This document shows, piece by piece, positions 34,090 through 44,648 of a DNA stretch of 58,322 nucleotides. The stretch covers positions 1 to 58,322 of the forward strand of contig CACZDN010000021.1 of NCBI GenBank assembly GCA_902779945.1, given 5' to 3'. The DNA comes from Oscillospiraceae bacterium (GTDB lineage Bacteria > Bacillota > Clostridia > Oscillospirales > Oscillospiraceae). Position 1 is the stretch's first letter; each line of letters opens with the position of its first letter. The notes under the pieces were generated by a model. That model saw nothing but the letters and a program-made list of their open reading frames with translations. It was not told where the DNA came from and searched no databases. The translations under genes were made by a program, and so were the position numbers.

Positions 34090-34797
34090 TCACTGCAGAA
34101 GATACTGGAAGAAGCCGGTCGCATAGACGCAGAAGCCGAAGGAGGCCGCCGTGCACAGAAAGAGGATCGTATTGATAAAGGAGATCACGGCGGAGCGCTC
34201 CTCCTCCTCGTCGTCCGGAAGCTCGAGCTCTCTGACGACATGCTTGCATCTCTCGCTGTCCGGCGTCCAGAAGGTCGTGCGCACCGGATCGTAAAACGTG
34301 TCCGGCGTGGCGGACGGCTTTGCGGCGCCCACGGCGGGCGCGGCTGCCTGTGCGGGCTGAGCCGCGGGCGCGGCTGTCTGCGCGGGCTGAGCCGCGGGCG
34401 CGGCGCCCTGCGCCGGAGGCGGCGGGGAAACGGACACCTGCGCCTGCGGCACGCTCTGCGCGGGCTCCGTCTGGATCTCAGCCCAGACTGCGGGCTGGGT
34501 GACGGGCTCCTCCACCGGGATCGAGTGCTCCTCGAGATATGCCTGGAGCTTGCCGATGTTCTGCCCGGTCATGCTGTAAATGAGACATACCTGCGCCCGG
34601 AAATAGTAGTCCAGACGGGAGGGAGGGGCGCTGTATGCGTATTTCTGCCGGAACTCCGCAAGCACGGAGTCCGTCAAAAGCTCCTGGGCGCGGGGATCGT
34701 CGCACCATTTGGCCGCTTCCATCATCACGGTGTCCCGCCATTGCTGCGAGAACGCCTCAAAGCGCGCGAGATCGGCAAGACCGGTCTGACTGCTCAT
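34090..34797 (-). CDS. Pro/Ala-rich tail-anchored membrane protein of unknown function
   Basis: A 235-residue protein with three visible parts. The first is an alpha-helical cytoplasmic N-terminal domain of about 95 residues (FSQQWRDTVMMEAAKW; LDYYFRAQVCLIYSMTG). The second is a low-complexity Ala/Pro/Gln linker of tandem AAPAAQPAQ-type units (about 120-165). The third is a C-terminal membrane span (TILFLCTAASFGFCVYATGFF) in the last 30 residues. I do not recognise a family. The ATG at 34797 is preceded by AGGGGGG. It is 11 bases from both neighbours, so it belongs to the polysaccharide operon and may tether or regulate the synthase complex. Confidence 0.65.
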   Translation of the reverse strand: MSSQTGLADLARFEAFSQQWRDTVMMEAAKWCDDPRAQELLTDSVLAEFRQKYAYSAPPSRLDYYFRAQVCLIYSMTGQNIGKLQAYLEEHSIPVEEPVTQPAVWAEIQTEPAQSVPQAQVSVSPPPPAQGAAPAAQPAQTAAPAAQPAQAAAPAVGAAKPSATPDTFYDPVRTTFWTPDSERCKHVVRELELPDDEEEERSAVISFINTILFLCTAASFGFCVYATGFFQYLLQ

Positions 34798-34808
34798 TTT
34801 TATCCCCC

Positions 34809-36143
34809 CTAGAGTCTCCACCAGACAATATCGCTCTGCTTGAGAGCGGCGAGATCGAACATGCCCTTGACGTCGATCAGGATCCTGGCGCCGTTTTCAC
34901 CGTACAGACGTCGCAGCCCCCCGACTCCGAGAGCTTCAAATTCATCGTGTGCCACGGCGGCGATCACGCAGTCAGCGTCGTGCACATCCTTCAGCGCCGT
35001 CAGCGTGAAACCGTAGACCTTGTTCGTGGCCTCGGCGTCCGCCCAGGGGTCCACGACCGCAGGCTCAATCCCGAACTTGCGCAGCTCGGCAACGATGTCG
35101 GCCACGCGGCTGTTGCGCACGTCCGGGCAGTTCTCCTTGAAGGTCAGGCCGAGGATCACGACCCTGCATTTTTTCGGCGCAAGGCCCCTCATGACCATCG
35201 TGTCGACGGCCTTGCGCGCGATAAAGGGGGCCATCCCGTCGTTGACGATGCGGCCGCTCAGAACGATCTGGCTGTGATAGCCCAGCTTCTCCGCCTCATA
35301 GGTAAAGTAGTAGGGGTCCACGCCGATGCAGTGGCCGCCGACAAGGCCGGGCTTGAAGCCGAGAGCGTTCCACTTCGTGTTCATGCCGTCGATGACCTCG
35401 TTCGTGTCGATGCCCATGCGGTCGAAGACCATGGCCAGCTCGTTCATGAACGCGATGTTGATGTCGCGCTGGCTGTTCTCAACGACCTTGACCGCCTCCG
35501 CGGTCTTGATGCTGCTGACGGGGAAGGTGCCGGCCTCGATGATGACGTCGTAGACCGCCTTGATGATGCGGCAGGTCTCGTCGTCCATGCCAGAGACGAT
35601 CTTGCATATCTTCGTCAGCGTATGTATCCGGTCGCCGGGATTGATGCGCTCCGGGCTGTAGCCGATCCTGAAGTCCGTGCCGCACCTGAGACCGGATTCC
35701 CGCTCCAGGATCGGGACGCAGACCTCCTCGGTCACGCCGGGATAGACGGTAGACTCGTATACCACGACGGAGCCCGGAACAAGATTGCGCCCGACGATGC
35801 GGGAGGCGTTTTCCACCGGGGAGAGATCCGGCGTATGGTCGGTATTGATGGGCGTGGGGACCGCGACGATATGAAACTGTGCCTCCCGCAGCCTTGTCTC
35901 GTCTGAGGTGAAATCGACCGTCGTGAGACGGATGGCCTCGTCGCCAACCTCCATGGTGGGGTCGATGCCGCTCTTGTACTGGCGGATGCGCTCTTCATGG
36001 TGGTTGAAGCCGATCACGCGCATGTGTTTTGCAAACTCCACCGCCAGAGGCATCCCGACGTAGCCCAGACCGACGACCGAAAGGCAGGCCTCGCCCTTCA
36101 CGAGACGCTCGTACAGCGTCCCAAAATCTTTATCTGCTCCCAA
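34809..36143 (-). CDS. nucleotide sugar dehydrogenase (UDP-HexNAc 6-dehydrogenase type)
   Basis: A 444-residue enzyme of the UDP-glucose/UDP-N-acetylhexosamine dehydrogenase family. It has the NAD-binding GLGYVGMPLAVEF (near residue 24), VPTPIN, substrate-domain YSPERINPGD, the catalytic cysteine in GGHCIGVDPYY (near 271) and LGLTFKENCPDVRNS. The last motif and overall sequence resemble the WbpA/TviB/CapL group, which oxidises UDP-GlcNAc or UDP-GalNAc to the uronic acid. It would supply the activated sugar for the downstream synthase. It starts at TTG (36143) with AGGAAG 7 bases upstream. It is the first gene of the operon, behind the promoter at 36284. Confidence 0.9.
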   Translation of the reverse strand: MGADKDFGTLYERLVKGEACLSVVGLGYVGMPLAVEFAKHMRVIGFNHHEERIRQYKSGIDPTMEVGDEAIRLTTVDFTSDETRLREAQFHIVAVPTPINTDHTPDLSPVENASRIVGRNLVPGSVVVYESTVYPGVTEEVCVPILERESGLRCGTDFRIGYSPERINPGDRIHTLTKICKIVSGMDDETCRIIKAVYDVIIEAGTFPVSSIKTAEAVKVVENSQRDINIAFMNELAMVFDRMGIDTNEVIDGMNTKWNALGFKPGLVGGHCIGVDPYYFTYEAEKLGYHSQIVLSGRIVNDGMAPFIARKAVDTMVMRGLAPKKCRVVILGLTFKENCPDVRNSRVADIVAELRKFGIEPAVVDPWADAEATNKVYGFTLTALKDVHDADCVIAAVAHDEFEALGVGGLRRLYGENGARILIDVKGMFDLAALKQSDIVWWRL

Positions 36144-36283
36144 TTTTACACTTCCTAATCTGTCTGTTGCCCCGGTTTTCTGCGGCGATCCCGCTCATGT
36201 GCGGGCCGCGAATAATTATTGAGTACCTGCACATGAATATCCAACAGTCCGCAGACAGCCGATTAACCATAATTACTCAAAAA
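36144..36283 (-). promoter_or_regulatory. structured leader of the polysaccharide operon (candidate regulatory RNA)
   Basis: The leader of about 135 bases can close on itself. CTGTCTG near its 5' end pairs with CAGACAG close to the ribosome binding site (plus-strand 36252-36258 and 36160-36166), and TAAT/ATTA extends the helix across a 3-base bulge to the edge of AGGAAG. Inside is a GCGG-CCCGC/GCGGG-CCGC hairpin (36182-36209). No known riboswitch consensus, including c-di-GMP types, was recognised. Confidence 0.4.
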
Positions 36284-36312
36284 ATTATAGCAGAAAATGG
36301 CGCGGATTTCAA
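36284..36312 (-). promoter_or_regulatory. promoter of the polysaccharide operon
   Basis: On the minus strand TTGAAA (36307-36312), a 17-base spacer ending TGC, and TATAAT (36284-36289): an extended -10 promoter. Confidence 0.8.
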
Positions 36313-36440
36313 GGATAAAAAGTCTATCGCGAATAGAAAATTTGCGCCCGCATGGAACGCAGGCCCCGGATAAAAATACCTGCAGGCGGGGCGCAAATGC
36401 CGGTGCTCCCGGGCTTTTGCGTATTTCAACATATTTTATA

Positions 36441-36469
36441 TTGAAAGATCCGGGGTTTTCTGTTATGAT
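36441..36469 (+). promoter_or_regulatory. promoter of glyQS
   Basis: TTGAAA (36441-36446), a 17-base spacer and TATGAT (36464-36469). The leader is only about 65 bases, so no T-box fits. Confidence 0.7.
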
Positions 36470-36537
36470 ACAGTTTTGTCGGAATACGACAATTCATATC
36501 ATCTCCGCGGCATCCAGCCGCGGGAAAGGAAGGTAAG

Positions 36538-37962
<1,425 letters not shown>

Positions 37963-37979
37963 GAATCGAAGCATCTTCA

Positions 37980-38165
37980 TCCGTAGGGGCCGATGCCCTC
38001 ATCGGCCCGAAGCCTTTTGATTATGCAAAACTGCGGGTCGATCTGGGGATCGACCCCTACGGGGCAGCCCCCGGAGCAAGGGGCGGGCACCTCCCCCAAG
38101 GGGGAGGCAAGGCCTTTGGCTCCCTCTTTTGGGGAGCTGTCGTGGCGGCTTGCCGCCATGACTGA
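37980..38165. repeat. palindromic intergenic repeats
   Basis: Contains the GTAGGGGCCGATG...CATCGGCCC palindrome, GGTCGAT...ATCGACCCCTAC, and a CCTCCCCCAAGGGGGAGG block with CTCCC...GGGGAG. Similar GTAGGGGCG palindromes appear near 40132 and 40465. No gene is seen. Confidence 0.5.
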
Positions 38166-38198
38166 GAGGGCAATCATTACGAAAGACAGGTATACTCT

Positions 38199-40091
38199 GT
38201 GAAACACGGATTTATCAAGGTCGCGGCGGCGAGCCCGGTCATCCGGGTCTGCGACTGCGACTATAACGCCGACCGGGTCATCGAGACGATCAAGAGGGCG
38301 GACAGGCTGGGCGTCAAGGTGCTGGCCTTTCCGGCGCTGACGCTGACCGGCGTGGAGTGCCGCGATCTCTTCCGCCACCGCGTCCTGCTCGACGGGGCGG
38401 AGAAGGCCCTCGCCAGGGTGGTCAAGGCCACCGAAGGCAAGGACATGCTGGTGCTGGTGGGCACCCCTGTCAGCCTCGGCCAGGCGGTCAACAGCGCCGC
38501 CGCCGCGATCTCGGACGGCAGGCTCCTCGGCTTTATCCCCCAGCGGAAGCAGACGGCGCAGTTCGTCGGCGACGGCGGCAGCTTCCATGAGATCGACAGC
38601 GATGAGACGGGATTCGAGGCTGTTCCCTGCGATCCCGACACCGTCATCTGGTGCCAGGCGCTCCCGGCTCTCGGTATCGCCGTGGAGCTGGGCCCGGACA
38701 CGGACGGCGTCTGGTCTCGCGAGGCCCGCAACGCCCGCGCGGGCGCGACGCTTATCGTCAAGATGGCGGACTTCCCGCAGACGGTGTACTCCACCCGGGA
38801 CGCGGAACTGAGCGCCAGGTACGAATCCCGGCACAACACCGCCGCCGTAATGCTCGCCGCCCCGGGCAAGGGGGAGAGCAGCACCGACAACAGCTATTCC
38901 GGCCTGTGCATGGTCGCGGAAAACGGCGATATTCTCAGTGAAACCGAGGGGGAGGACAGCTTTGCCGTCACGGAGATCGACGTGGAATACCTCGAAAACC
39001 TCCGCCGCCAGAGCGGGGACTTCGACTGGGTGGACGAGGATTATACCGCCCTCGCCTGGGACTGCGCGCCCGTCGACACCGCCCTCACGCGCCGTTACAG
39101 CAAGCACCCGCACCTGCCTGAGAATCCCGCGGACCTGCCCGCCTTCTGCGAGCGGATGCTGGACATCCAGGTCTCGGCCCTCGTCAAGCGTATGGAGTAT
39201 GCCCGCCTTGACCACTGCGTCGTCGGCATCTCCGGCGGCGTGGACTCCACGCTTGCGGTGATGGTGTCGGCCATGGCGGTGCGGCGCATGGGGCTGCCCT
39301 CCGCCAACGTCATCGCCTGCACCATGCCCTGCTTCGGCACGTCCACGCGCACAAAGTCCAACGCCGTCGTCGTGGCCGAGCAGTGGGGCTGCGAGGTGCG
39401 TGTCATCGACATCACGAAATCCGTCCTCCAGCACTTCGAGGACATCGGCCACGCCCGCGACGACTACTCCATCGCCTACGAGAACGCCCAGGCGAGAGAG
39501 CGCACGCAGATCCTCATGGACATCGCCAACAAGGTAAACGGCCTCGATGTCGGCACTGAGGACCTGAGCGAGTTCATCGACGGCTGGTGCACCTACAACG
39601 GCGACCATACCAGCATGTACGACGTGAACCTCGGCCTCACGAAGACCCAGGTGCGCGCAAACGTCAGCCACATCGCCGCGACCACGGAGGACAAGATCCT
39701 CAAGGCCGCGCTGTACGACGTGCTGGCCTGCCCTGTGACGCCGGAGCTCCTGCCCATCCACGACGACGTGATCGAGCAGAAGAGCGAGGAGGCCGTCGGC
39801 TCCTACGCGCTCCAGGACTTCTTCACCCACCACATCCTGGTCAACGGCTTCACCCCGTCCAAGACCTTCCGCCTGGCAAAGACCGCCTACGGGGACGAGT
39901 TTGACGACGCGGAGCTCAGGCGCTGGCTCACGAGCTGGTGCAGGCGCCTCTTCTCCCAGCAGTTCAAGCGCTCCTGCCTCATGGACGGCCCCGCGGTGCA
40001 GGCTTTCTCGGTCTCCCCGCGCACCGGCCTGCGCCTCCCCTCGGACGGCGAAGCGGCGCTCTTCCTGAAGGATTTGGAGAGCATCGGGTAA
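38199..40091 (+). CDS. nadE: NAD+ synthetase with a degenerate glutaminase domain
   Basis: A 630-residue protein with the two-domain layout of glutamine-dependent NAD+ synthetase, which amidates deamido-NAD+ with ATP. The C-terminal synthetase domain is intact (VVGISGGVDST at 341-351; GTSTRTKSNA; DVGTEDLSEF). The N-terminal nitrilase-like domain has lost its Glu-Lys-Cys triad. FPELxLTG is FPALTLTG (Ala46), the VPK lysine is Gln115, and the VEIC cysteine is Gly165 (VELG). It probably depends on free ammonia, or the domain has another role. The start is GTG at 38199 with a weak ACAGG upstream. Confidence 0.9.
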   Translation: MKHGFIKVAAASPVIRVCDCDYNADRVIETIKRADRLGVKVLAFPALTLTGVECRDLFRHRVLLDGAEKALARVVKATEGKDMLVLVGTPVSLGQAVNSAAAAISDGRLLGFIPQRKQTAQFVGDGGSFHEIDSDETGFEAVPCDPDTVIWCQALPALGIAVELGPDTDGVWSREARNARAGATLIVKMADFPQTVYSTRDAELSARYESRHNTAAVMLAAPGKGESSTDNSYSGLCMVAENGDILSETEGEDSFAVTEIDVEYLENLRRQSGDFDWVDEDYTALAWDCAPVDTALTRRYSKHPHLPENPADLPAFCERMLDIQVSALVKRMEYARLDHCVVGISGGVDSTLAVMVSAMAVRRMGLPSANVIACTMPCFGTSTRTKSNAVVVAEQWGCEVRVIDITKSVLQHFEDIGHARDDYSIAYENAQARERTQILMDIANKVNGLDVGTEDLSEFIDGWCTYNGDHTSMYDVNLGLTKTQVRANVSHIAATTEDKILKAALYDVLACPVTPELLPIHDDVIEQKSEEAVGSYALQDFFTHHILVNGFTPSKTFRLAKTAYGDEFDDAELRRWLTSWCRRLFSQQFKRSCLMDGPAVQAFSVSPRTGLRLPSDGEAALFLKDLESIG

Positions 40092-40312
40092 AGACAGAAA
40101 CAGACCTGGAATAGTGAAAAAACCGGAAAGGCCGTAGGGGCGGCTGTCAGCCGCCCGCGCGGTGATACTATCCCCCTGTTAGAAACCAGACAGTCCTTCC
40201 GGCAAAATTACTTGTCTGCTTTCTATCAGGAAATAGAAAAAATACCGCAGAAAAGTTGGGTAAATGCGTAAAAATGTTACGGATTTGCCCAACTTTATCT
40301 ATATAATCATTC
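40092..40312. other. intergenic stretch with two hairpins
   Basis: No gene is seen. A GGCGGCTG/CAGCCGCC palindrome lies near 40140. A long hairpin at 40252-40295 (AAAGTTGGGTAAAT against ATTTGCCCAACTTT, inner CGTAA/TTACG) precedes a family 1 element. Confidence 0.5.
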
Positions 40313-40453
40313 AGGCAACACCGCACAATCCGCCTGCGGCATCTCCTGGAAAATTTGCGCCCTGATTTCGAGCCTTTTTCTTGAGGTACACAAAGTACAT
40401 CTGCGAAAAAGTTTCTCAGGATCTGTTCTTACCGAATTATGCGGTATTGCCTT
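40313..40453 (-). repeat. family 1 TIR element, copy F
   Basis: A 141-bp copy with both ends (AGGCAACACCGCACAATCC and the inverse TTATGCGGTATTGCCT). A short internal deletion removes the AAGTGCCTTTATCAGAACCC part. Confidence 0.75.
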
Positions 40454-40571
40454 CAAGATTCTGCCGGGCGGCTGATAGCCGCCCCTACGGATTCGCGGGG
40501 ACGTTTGCGCGTCAGAGTACCCTCGCGCCGGAACGCAGATTCGCGGGCCGTTCGAGAACTGCGCAGGGCTG

Positions 40572-43500
40572 TCAGCCCGCCAGCGTATCCCGCACGGCAG
40601 CGGGGATCGGGGCCGCTTCTTCGTCGTTGAAATCCAAACTGACGACGACGGAGGCGTCGACGTCCCGGGCCACGACGTGGAGGCTGCCGCCGCAGTCGAG
40701 TTCGATTTTCTCCAGCGCGTCCTTCGCGAGGGTGAGGCGCAGGCGGCAGTCATCGTAGCGAATGCTCAGACGCGCAAGCTCCGGCAGCAGCTTTTCGACG
40801 AGCTCCGCCGCGCTCTCGCTGTCGAGGCTGATCGTATAGACGCTGCGCTCGCCGCCCGCGGCGCAGGAGAACTCGCCGTTCAGGCAGAGCTCGCGGGCGA
40901 GAGGGATGAGCCGGGCCGTGTCCGTCACGCGAAGCTGCGCGTCGCTGAGGGGAGCGCCGGCGGCGGTGCAGGCGGCGCCGTCCGTGAAGTAGAGCTTGAA
41001 GAGCGCGCTCTCGATACACGCCACATCCCTGTCCCCGACCCTGCTGCGGGAGTAGCGGTAACGCGGCGTGAGGCGCAGCGAGCCGCAGTCGGCGTCGACC
41101 CGGATGTCGGCGCTGACAGACTCGGCGCTTTCGTTCTTGACCCAGGCGGCCAGCAGCTTGAGAAAGTCCATGGACAGGACCTGCGCGTCCTCGCCGCCGC
41201 CGCTTTCGACGGCCTCGAGCACGGGCTGCGGGATCACGGGGCGCTCCGTCATGGCCTGCGGCGTGAGCCGGATATCAAAGGCGAAGCCCTTTCCGCCCGC
41301 GGAGCTGCCGACGCCCGCGAAGGACAGCTCCCGCAGCGCGCCGTTCTCGGTGAGCATGGCGACGGTCATGCTGTCCGCGTGCAAAAGCTCTTCGCTGCTC
41401 GCGGACATGAAAAGCTGCAGAATGCGGTCCGCCGTCTCGCCGCCGATGACGGCCTCCAGCCGGGTAACGCCGTTTTCTCCGCTCTTCTGCACGTGCTCGT
41501 ACAAGAACACATCCAGCGCCAGGTCCAGGAGCTTTGCGGGGCTGAGCTGCCCGTCGGCAAGGCGGAAGACCCGGCCGTTTTCGAGACAGACCATCCCGTC
41601 CGAGACATAGAGCGGCACGCCGTACTGCTCGAAGCAGCGTATCGTGTGCCCGTTCTGCCGGACGCGGTGCACGGTCGTGCTCATCTCCACCTCGCGCTCG
41701 CCGCTGCGGATGGAGATCTCCGTGAGCGTGTCGGACTCCTGATTGGCGTAGGTCTTGAGCGTGCGCCAGGCCGAGAAGGCCGTGCCGACGTTGCCCACGC
41801 GCAGCGTAACGATCGCCGTCGCCGTGACGAGGATCACAACGGGCAGCACGATGAGGATGCGCTTTCTGTGCGCCCGGAGCCAACGGGGGAGAGGCCGCTG
41901 CGAAAACGGCGGGCGCTCCTTCTTCGGCCTTGCGCGCAGGAATTTTCTGAGCCTGACGATCAGCACGATCAGCAGCGCCAGGATCAGGAGGGCCGCCGCG
42001 ATGTAGGCGGCGATCCACCAGGACTGTATGGTCGCCACCAGGGCAAACTCCGCCTCGGTTCCTGGTACGTCGAAGAGGAAATAGCTGCCGAAGGTCTCGG
42101 GGCGGACGCGCTGCCAGCCGTCCTCCGTGATGAGATACAGGCGGCAGTTTTCCGTCCTCCCGTCCGGCGTGAGATAGCGGATGCTGTGCGTGTCGAGCCC
42201 GTCGTCCGGGAAGCGCACGCGCAGCCGCTCCGTGACGGAGACGGGGATGGAGTAATCCGGCGCGTGCTCGCGGAGAATGGAGCGCAGCTGCGCGCGCACC
42301 GTCTCCTGCCAGCTTGCGGAGACGATGCGGATGTCCTCCACGCCGACGGGGATCACACTGAGCGAGAGCGCGTCGCCGTGCTGGAACTGCCCGTCGACGT
42401 AGACGCAGGCGCGCCCGTCCTCCCGCTCCTCGTCAGAGCGCAGGACCGTCTCGTCCATGCGGTACTCCGCCGTCACCGTGGTGTCAAAGCGCAGATCGGA
42501 CAGCTCGGTCCGGTCCCAGACGGCGTAGGCCCCGTCGCGCCGCGCGACCTCGGGGAAGACGGAGCGGTCGAAGCTCTCACCGTAGGTAAAGGGCAGCTCC
42601 TTGATCACCGCGCCCTCGACCACGAAGCGCAGTGTGAAACGCGTGCACTCCTCCGGCAGCCCCTCCACGGCGGCAAAGTCCTCAAAGGCTATCGGCTCGG
42701 CCCTGCCGTGGATGGAGAGGCGGTCGAGACCCGCGTAGCCCGCGGGGACGAAGAAGTTGTTTTCATAGCTCCCGCTCGCGCCGCCGGACACGGCCCCTGC
42801 AAACTGGGGTGCGCCGAGGATCTCCGTCAGCGCGTAGCAGCCGGAGACAACGCTGGATTTCTCCGTGCCCTTGTCCGAGCTGTAGCCGTCCCCGACCACG
42901 CCGCCGATATAGCGCCTGCCGCTGAGACTGCACTTGACGCAGCAGCTTTTGACTCTGCCGTAGCAGAGGCCGACGATGCCGCCGGCGTAGTCGCCGTCCT
43001 CCAGCACGAGGGGCCCGTAGGACGCGCAGTGCGACGCGAGACCGAAGTCCATCTTGCCCACGATGCCGCCCGCGCACTCGCGCTTGGCGGTGACGGCGCC
43101 GCGGTTGACGCAGCCCGTGACCACCGCGCGCAGGTCGAGCTGCCGCTGGGCGAGACGGCTGCCTCCCGAGCGCAGCTCGCTCTCGGGGTCGGCCTCGCTC
43201 TCCACCGACAGATCGCCCACGATGCCGCCCACGTCGCTGTCGCCGTAGACGCTGCCGCTGTTGCTGCTGTCGGCGATCTTGCCGAAGGTGAGGGCGGACT
43301 CCTCCTCCTCGGAGCTATCGACCAGGATGTCATCCGCGGACTGTTCCGCGCCGGAAAGCGCGTTCACGGTCTGGATGGCGGCGCCGGAGAGGGCGTTGGC
43401 ATTGCTGTTGATGTCGTTGAGATCGTCCAGCAGGATGTTTGCCTGCGGCCCCGCAAGCTCGCTCATGGCGGTGATCTCGTTTGTGATGTTGTCGATGCTG

Positions 43501-44648
43501 TCGGAAATGACGGTATGGAGATACCAGGCGGTCTCCGGGTCGGTGACGTCGAGCGCGTTGACCGCCTCGGAGATCGGATCAAGGTACAGGGAGATCGCGT
43601 CAAAGTGGCCCGCAATATCAAAAGCGACGTTCTGCGCGTCCACGAACACATCGTTGACGGACTGCTGCAGGGCGTAGAGGCGGTAGGCGATCCCGTCCAG
43701 CAGGCTCTTCGCCTGCGTCAGCTCCAGCAGCGGCTCGGCCTGGCCGACGATGCCGCCCACGTCCTTGCGGCCGTAGACCTCGCCCTCGTTGCGGCAGCCG
43801 GAGACATAGCCGCTCGAGTGCCCGGCCACGCCGCCGACGTTGTAGCCCAGATGCAGGTAGCCCACGGTGCCGCTGTTGACGCAGTCTTCCACAAAGCCCG
43901 TGGAGTTGCCGACGATGCCGCCGGTGTCCGTGGTGATGCCGGCGTTGTCGGTGCGCAGACTGTGGACAAAGTTCAGGATGGAGCTTGTGTCGATGGCCTC
44001 GAGGCGCAGCGCGGGGTCGACGCTCTCCGTGTTCACAAAGCAGAGACTTTTACAGCGGGACAGCCCGCCCGCGTTCTCGCCGGCGATGCCGCCGGTCTGG
44101 CTCAGACCCCGGACGCTGCCGGAGGCTGTGCAGTTGGTGATGATGCCGGTCGACTCGTTTCGGCCCGCGATGCCGCCGACCTTTGAGAAGGCGGTGACCT
44201 CGCCGCTGAACGTGCAGCCGCCGATAACGCCGCGGTTGAGCCCCACGATGCCGCCGACGAGACTGTCGTCCCCCTGGGCGGTCACGCTGCCGCTGATGTT
44301 CAGATCGTAGATGTTCGCGTCACTGCCGGTCTCGAGGATGAAGCCGCAGGGCGACTGGGCGGAGCGCAGGTCCAGATCGCAGATGGTGTGATGGCCCCCG
44401 TCGAACTCCCCGTTGAAGATGGGGATGGAGTCAAAGCTCACCGAGGAGAGGGAGATGTCGTTTTCCAGGACGACCTTCTTCCCGTCGGACCAGGTATCCA
44501 GCGAGCAGCTGCGCGCAAGCTCGAGCAGATCCTGCTCGGTGCGGATATGGATGACGCCGTCGTCCTCCGCAAAGACCGCCGGGCACAGCGAGAGCGCCAT
44601 GCCGAGAAGCAGCAGAAGACTGACCGCGCCTGCAAAGCGCTTAGACAT
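40572..44648 (-). CDS. large GLUG-repeat surface protein with a membrane hairpin
   Basis: A 1358-residue exported protein. The signal peptide (GAVSLLLLLGMALSLCPAVFA) is followed by many GLUG-type repeats (VGGIVGLNRG, VGGIAGRNES, TGGIAGENAG, VGGIVGQAEP and more) up to about residue 640. Two membrane spans (about 875-900 and 929-950) flank a basic cytoplasmic loop, so both large parts should lie outside. The C-terminal 400 residues are beta/alpha mixed with no recognised family. Its ATG overlaps the MMPL exporter stop by 8 bases, so the two are co-translated and probably work together. Adhesion or a lipid- or polymer-accepting role are both possible. Confidence 0.75.
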   Translation of the reverse strand: MSKRFAGAVSLLLLLGMALSLCPAVFAEDDGVIHIRTEQDLLELARSCSLDTWSDGKKVVLENDISLSSVSFDSIPIFNGEFDGGHHTICDLDLRSAQSPCGFILETGSDANIYDLNISGSVTAQGDDSLVGGIVGLNRGVIGGCTFSGEVTAFSKVGGIAGRNESTGIITNCTASGSVRGLSQTGGIAGENAGGLSRCKSLCFVNTESVDPALRLEAIDTSSILNFVHSLRTDNAGITTDTGGIVGNSTGFVEDCVNSGTVGYLHLGYNVGGVAGHSSGYVSGCRNEGEVYGRKDVGGIVGQAEPLLELTQAKSLLDGIAYRLYALQQSVNDVFVDAQNVAFDIAGHFDAISLYLDPISEAVNALDVTDPETAWYLHTVISDSIDNITNEITAMSELAGPQANILLDDLNDINSNANALSGAAIQTVNALSGAEQSADDILVDSSEEEESALTFGKIADSSNSGSVYGDSDVGGIVGDLSVESEADPESELRSGGSRLAQRQLDLRAVVTGCVNRGAVTAKRECAGGIVGKMDFGLASHCASYGPLVLEDGDYAGGIVGLCYGRVKSCCVKCSLSGRRYIGGVVGDGYSSDKGTEKSSVVSGCYALTEILGAPQFAGAVSGGASGSYENNFFVPAGYAGLDRLSIHGRAEPIAFEDFAAVEGLPEECTRFTLRFVVEGAVIKELPFTYGESFDRSVFPEVARRDGAYAVWDRTELSDLRFDTTVTAEYRMDETVLRSDEEREDGRACVYVDGQFQHGDALSLSVIPVGVEDIRIVSASWQETVRAQLRSILREHAPDYSIPVSVTERLRVRFPDDGLDTHSIRYLTPDGRTENCRLYLITEDGWQRVRPETFGSYFLFDVPGTEAEFALVATIQSWWIAAYIAAALLILALLIVLIVRLRKFLRARPKKERPPFSQRPLPRWLRAHRKRILIVLPVVILVTATAIVTLRVGNVGTAFSAWRTLKTYANQESDTLTEISIRSGEREVEMSTTVHRVRQNGHTIRCFEQYGVPLYVSDGMVCLENGRVFRLADGQLSPAKLLDLALDVFLYEHVQKSGENGVTRLEAVIGGETADRILQLFMSASSEELLHADSMTVAMLTENGALRELSFAGVGSSAGGKGFAFDIRLTPQAMTERPVIPQPVLEAVESGGGEDAQVLSMDFLKLLAAWVKNESAESVSADIRVDADCGSLRLTPRYRYSRSRVGDRDVACIESALFKLYFTDGAACTAAGAPLSDAQLRVTDTARLIPLARELCLNGEFSCAAGGERSVYTISLDSESAAELVEKLLPELARLSIRYDDCRLRLTLAKDALEKIELDCGGSLHVVARDVDASVVVSLDFNDEEAAPIPAAVRDTLAG

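Noticed and set aside
36144-36283. c-di-GMP (GEMM) riboswitch in the polysaccharide operon leader
   Set aside because: The context invites it, but the conserved GEMM core and tetraloop-receptor sequences are not present; kept only as an unclassified structured leader.
36470-36537. T-box upstream of glyQS
   Set aside because: The leader is only about 65 bases, with no T-box sequence or terminator/antiterminator.
40677-44186. Long plus-strand open frame of 1169 codons opposite the GLUG protein
   Set aside because: Antisense shadow caused by codon bias; no ribosome binding site or recognisable motif, while the minus-strand gene has a signal peptide and repeats.
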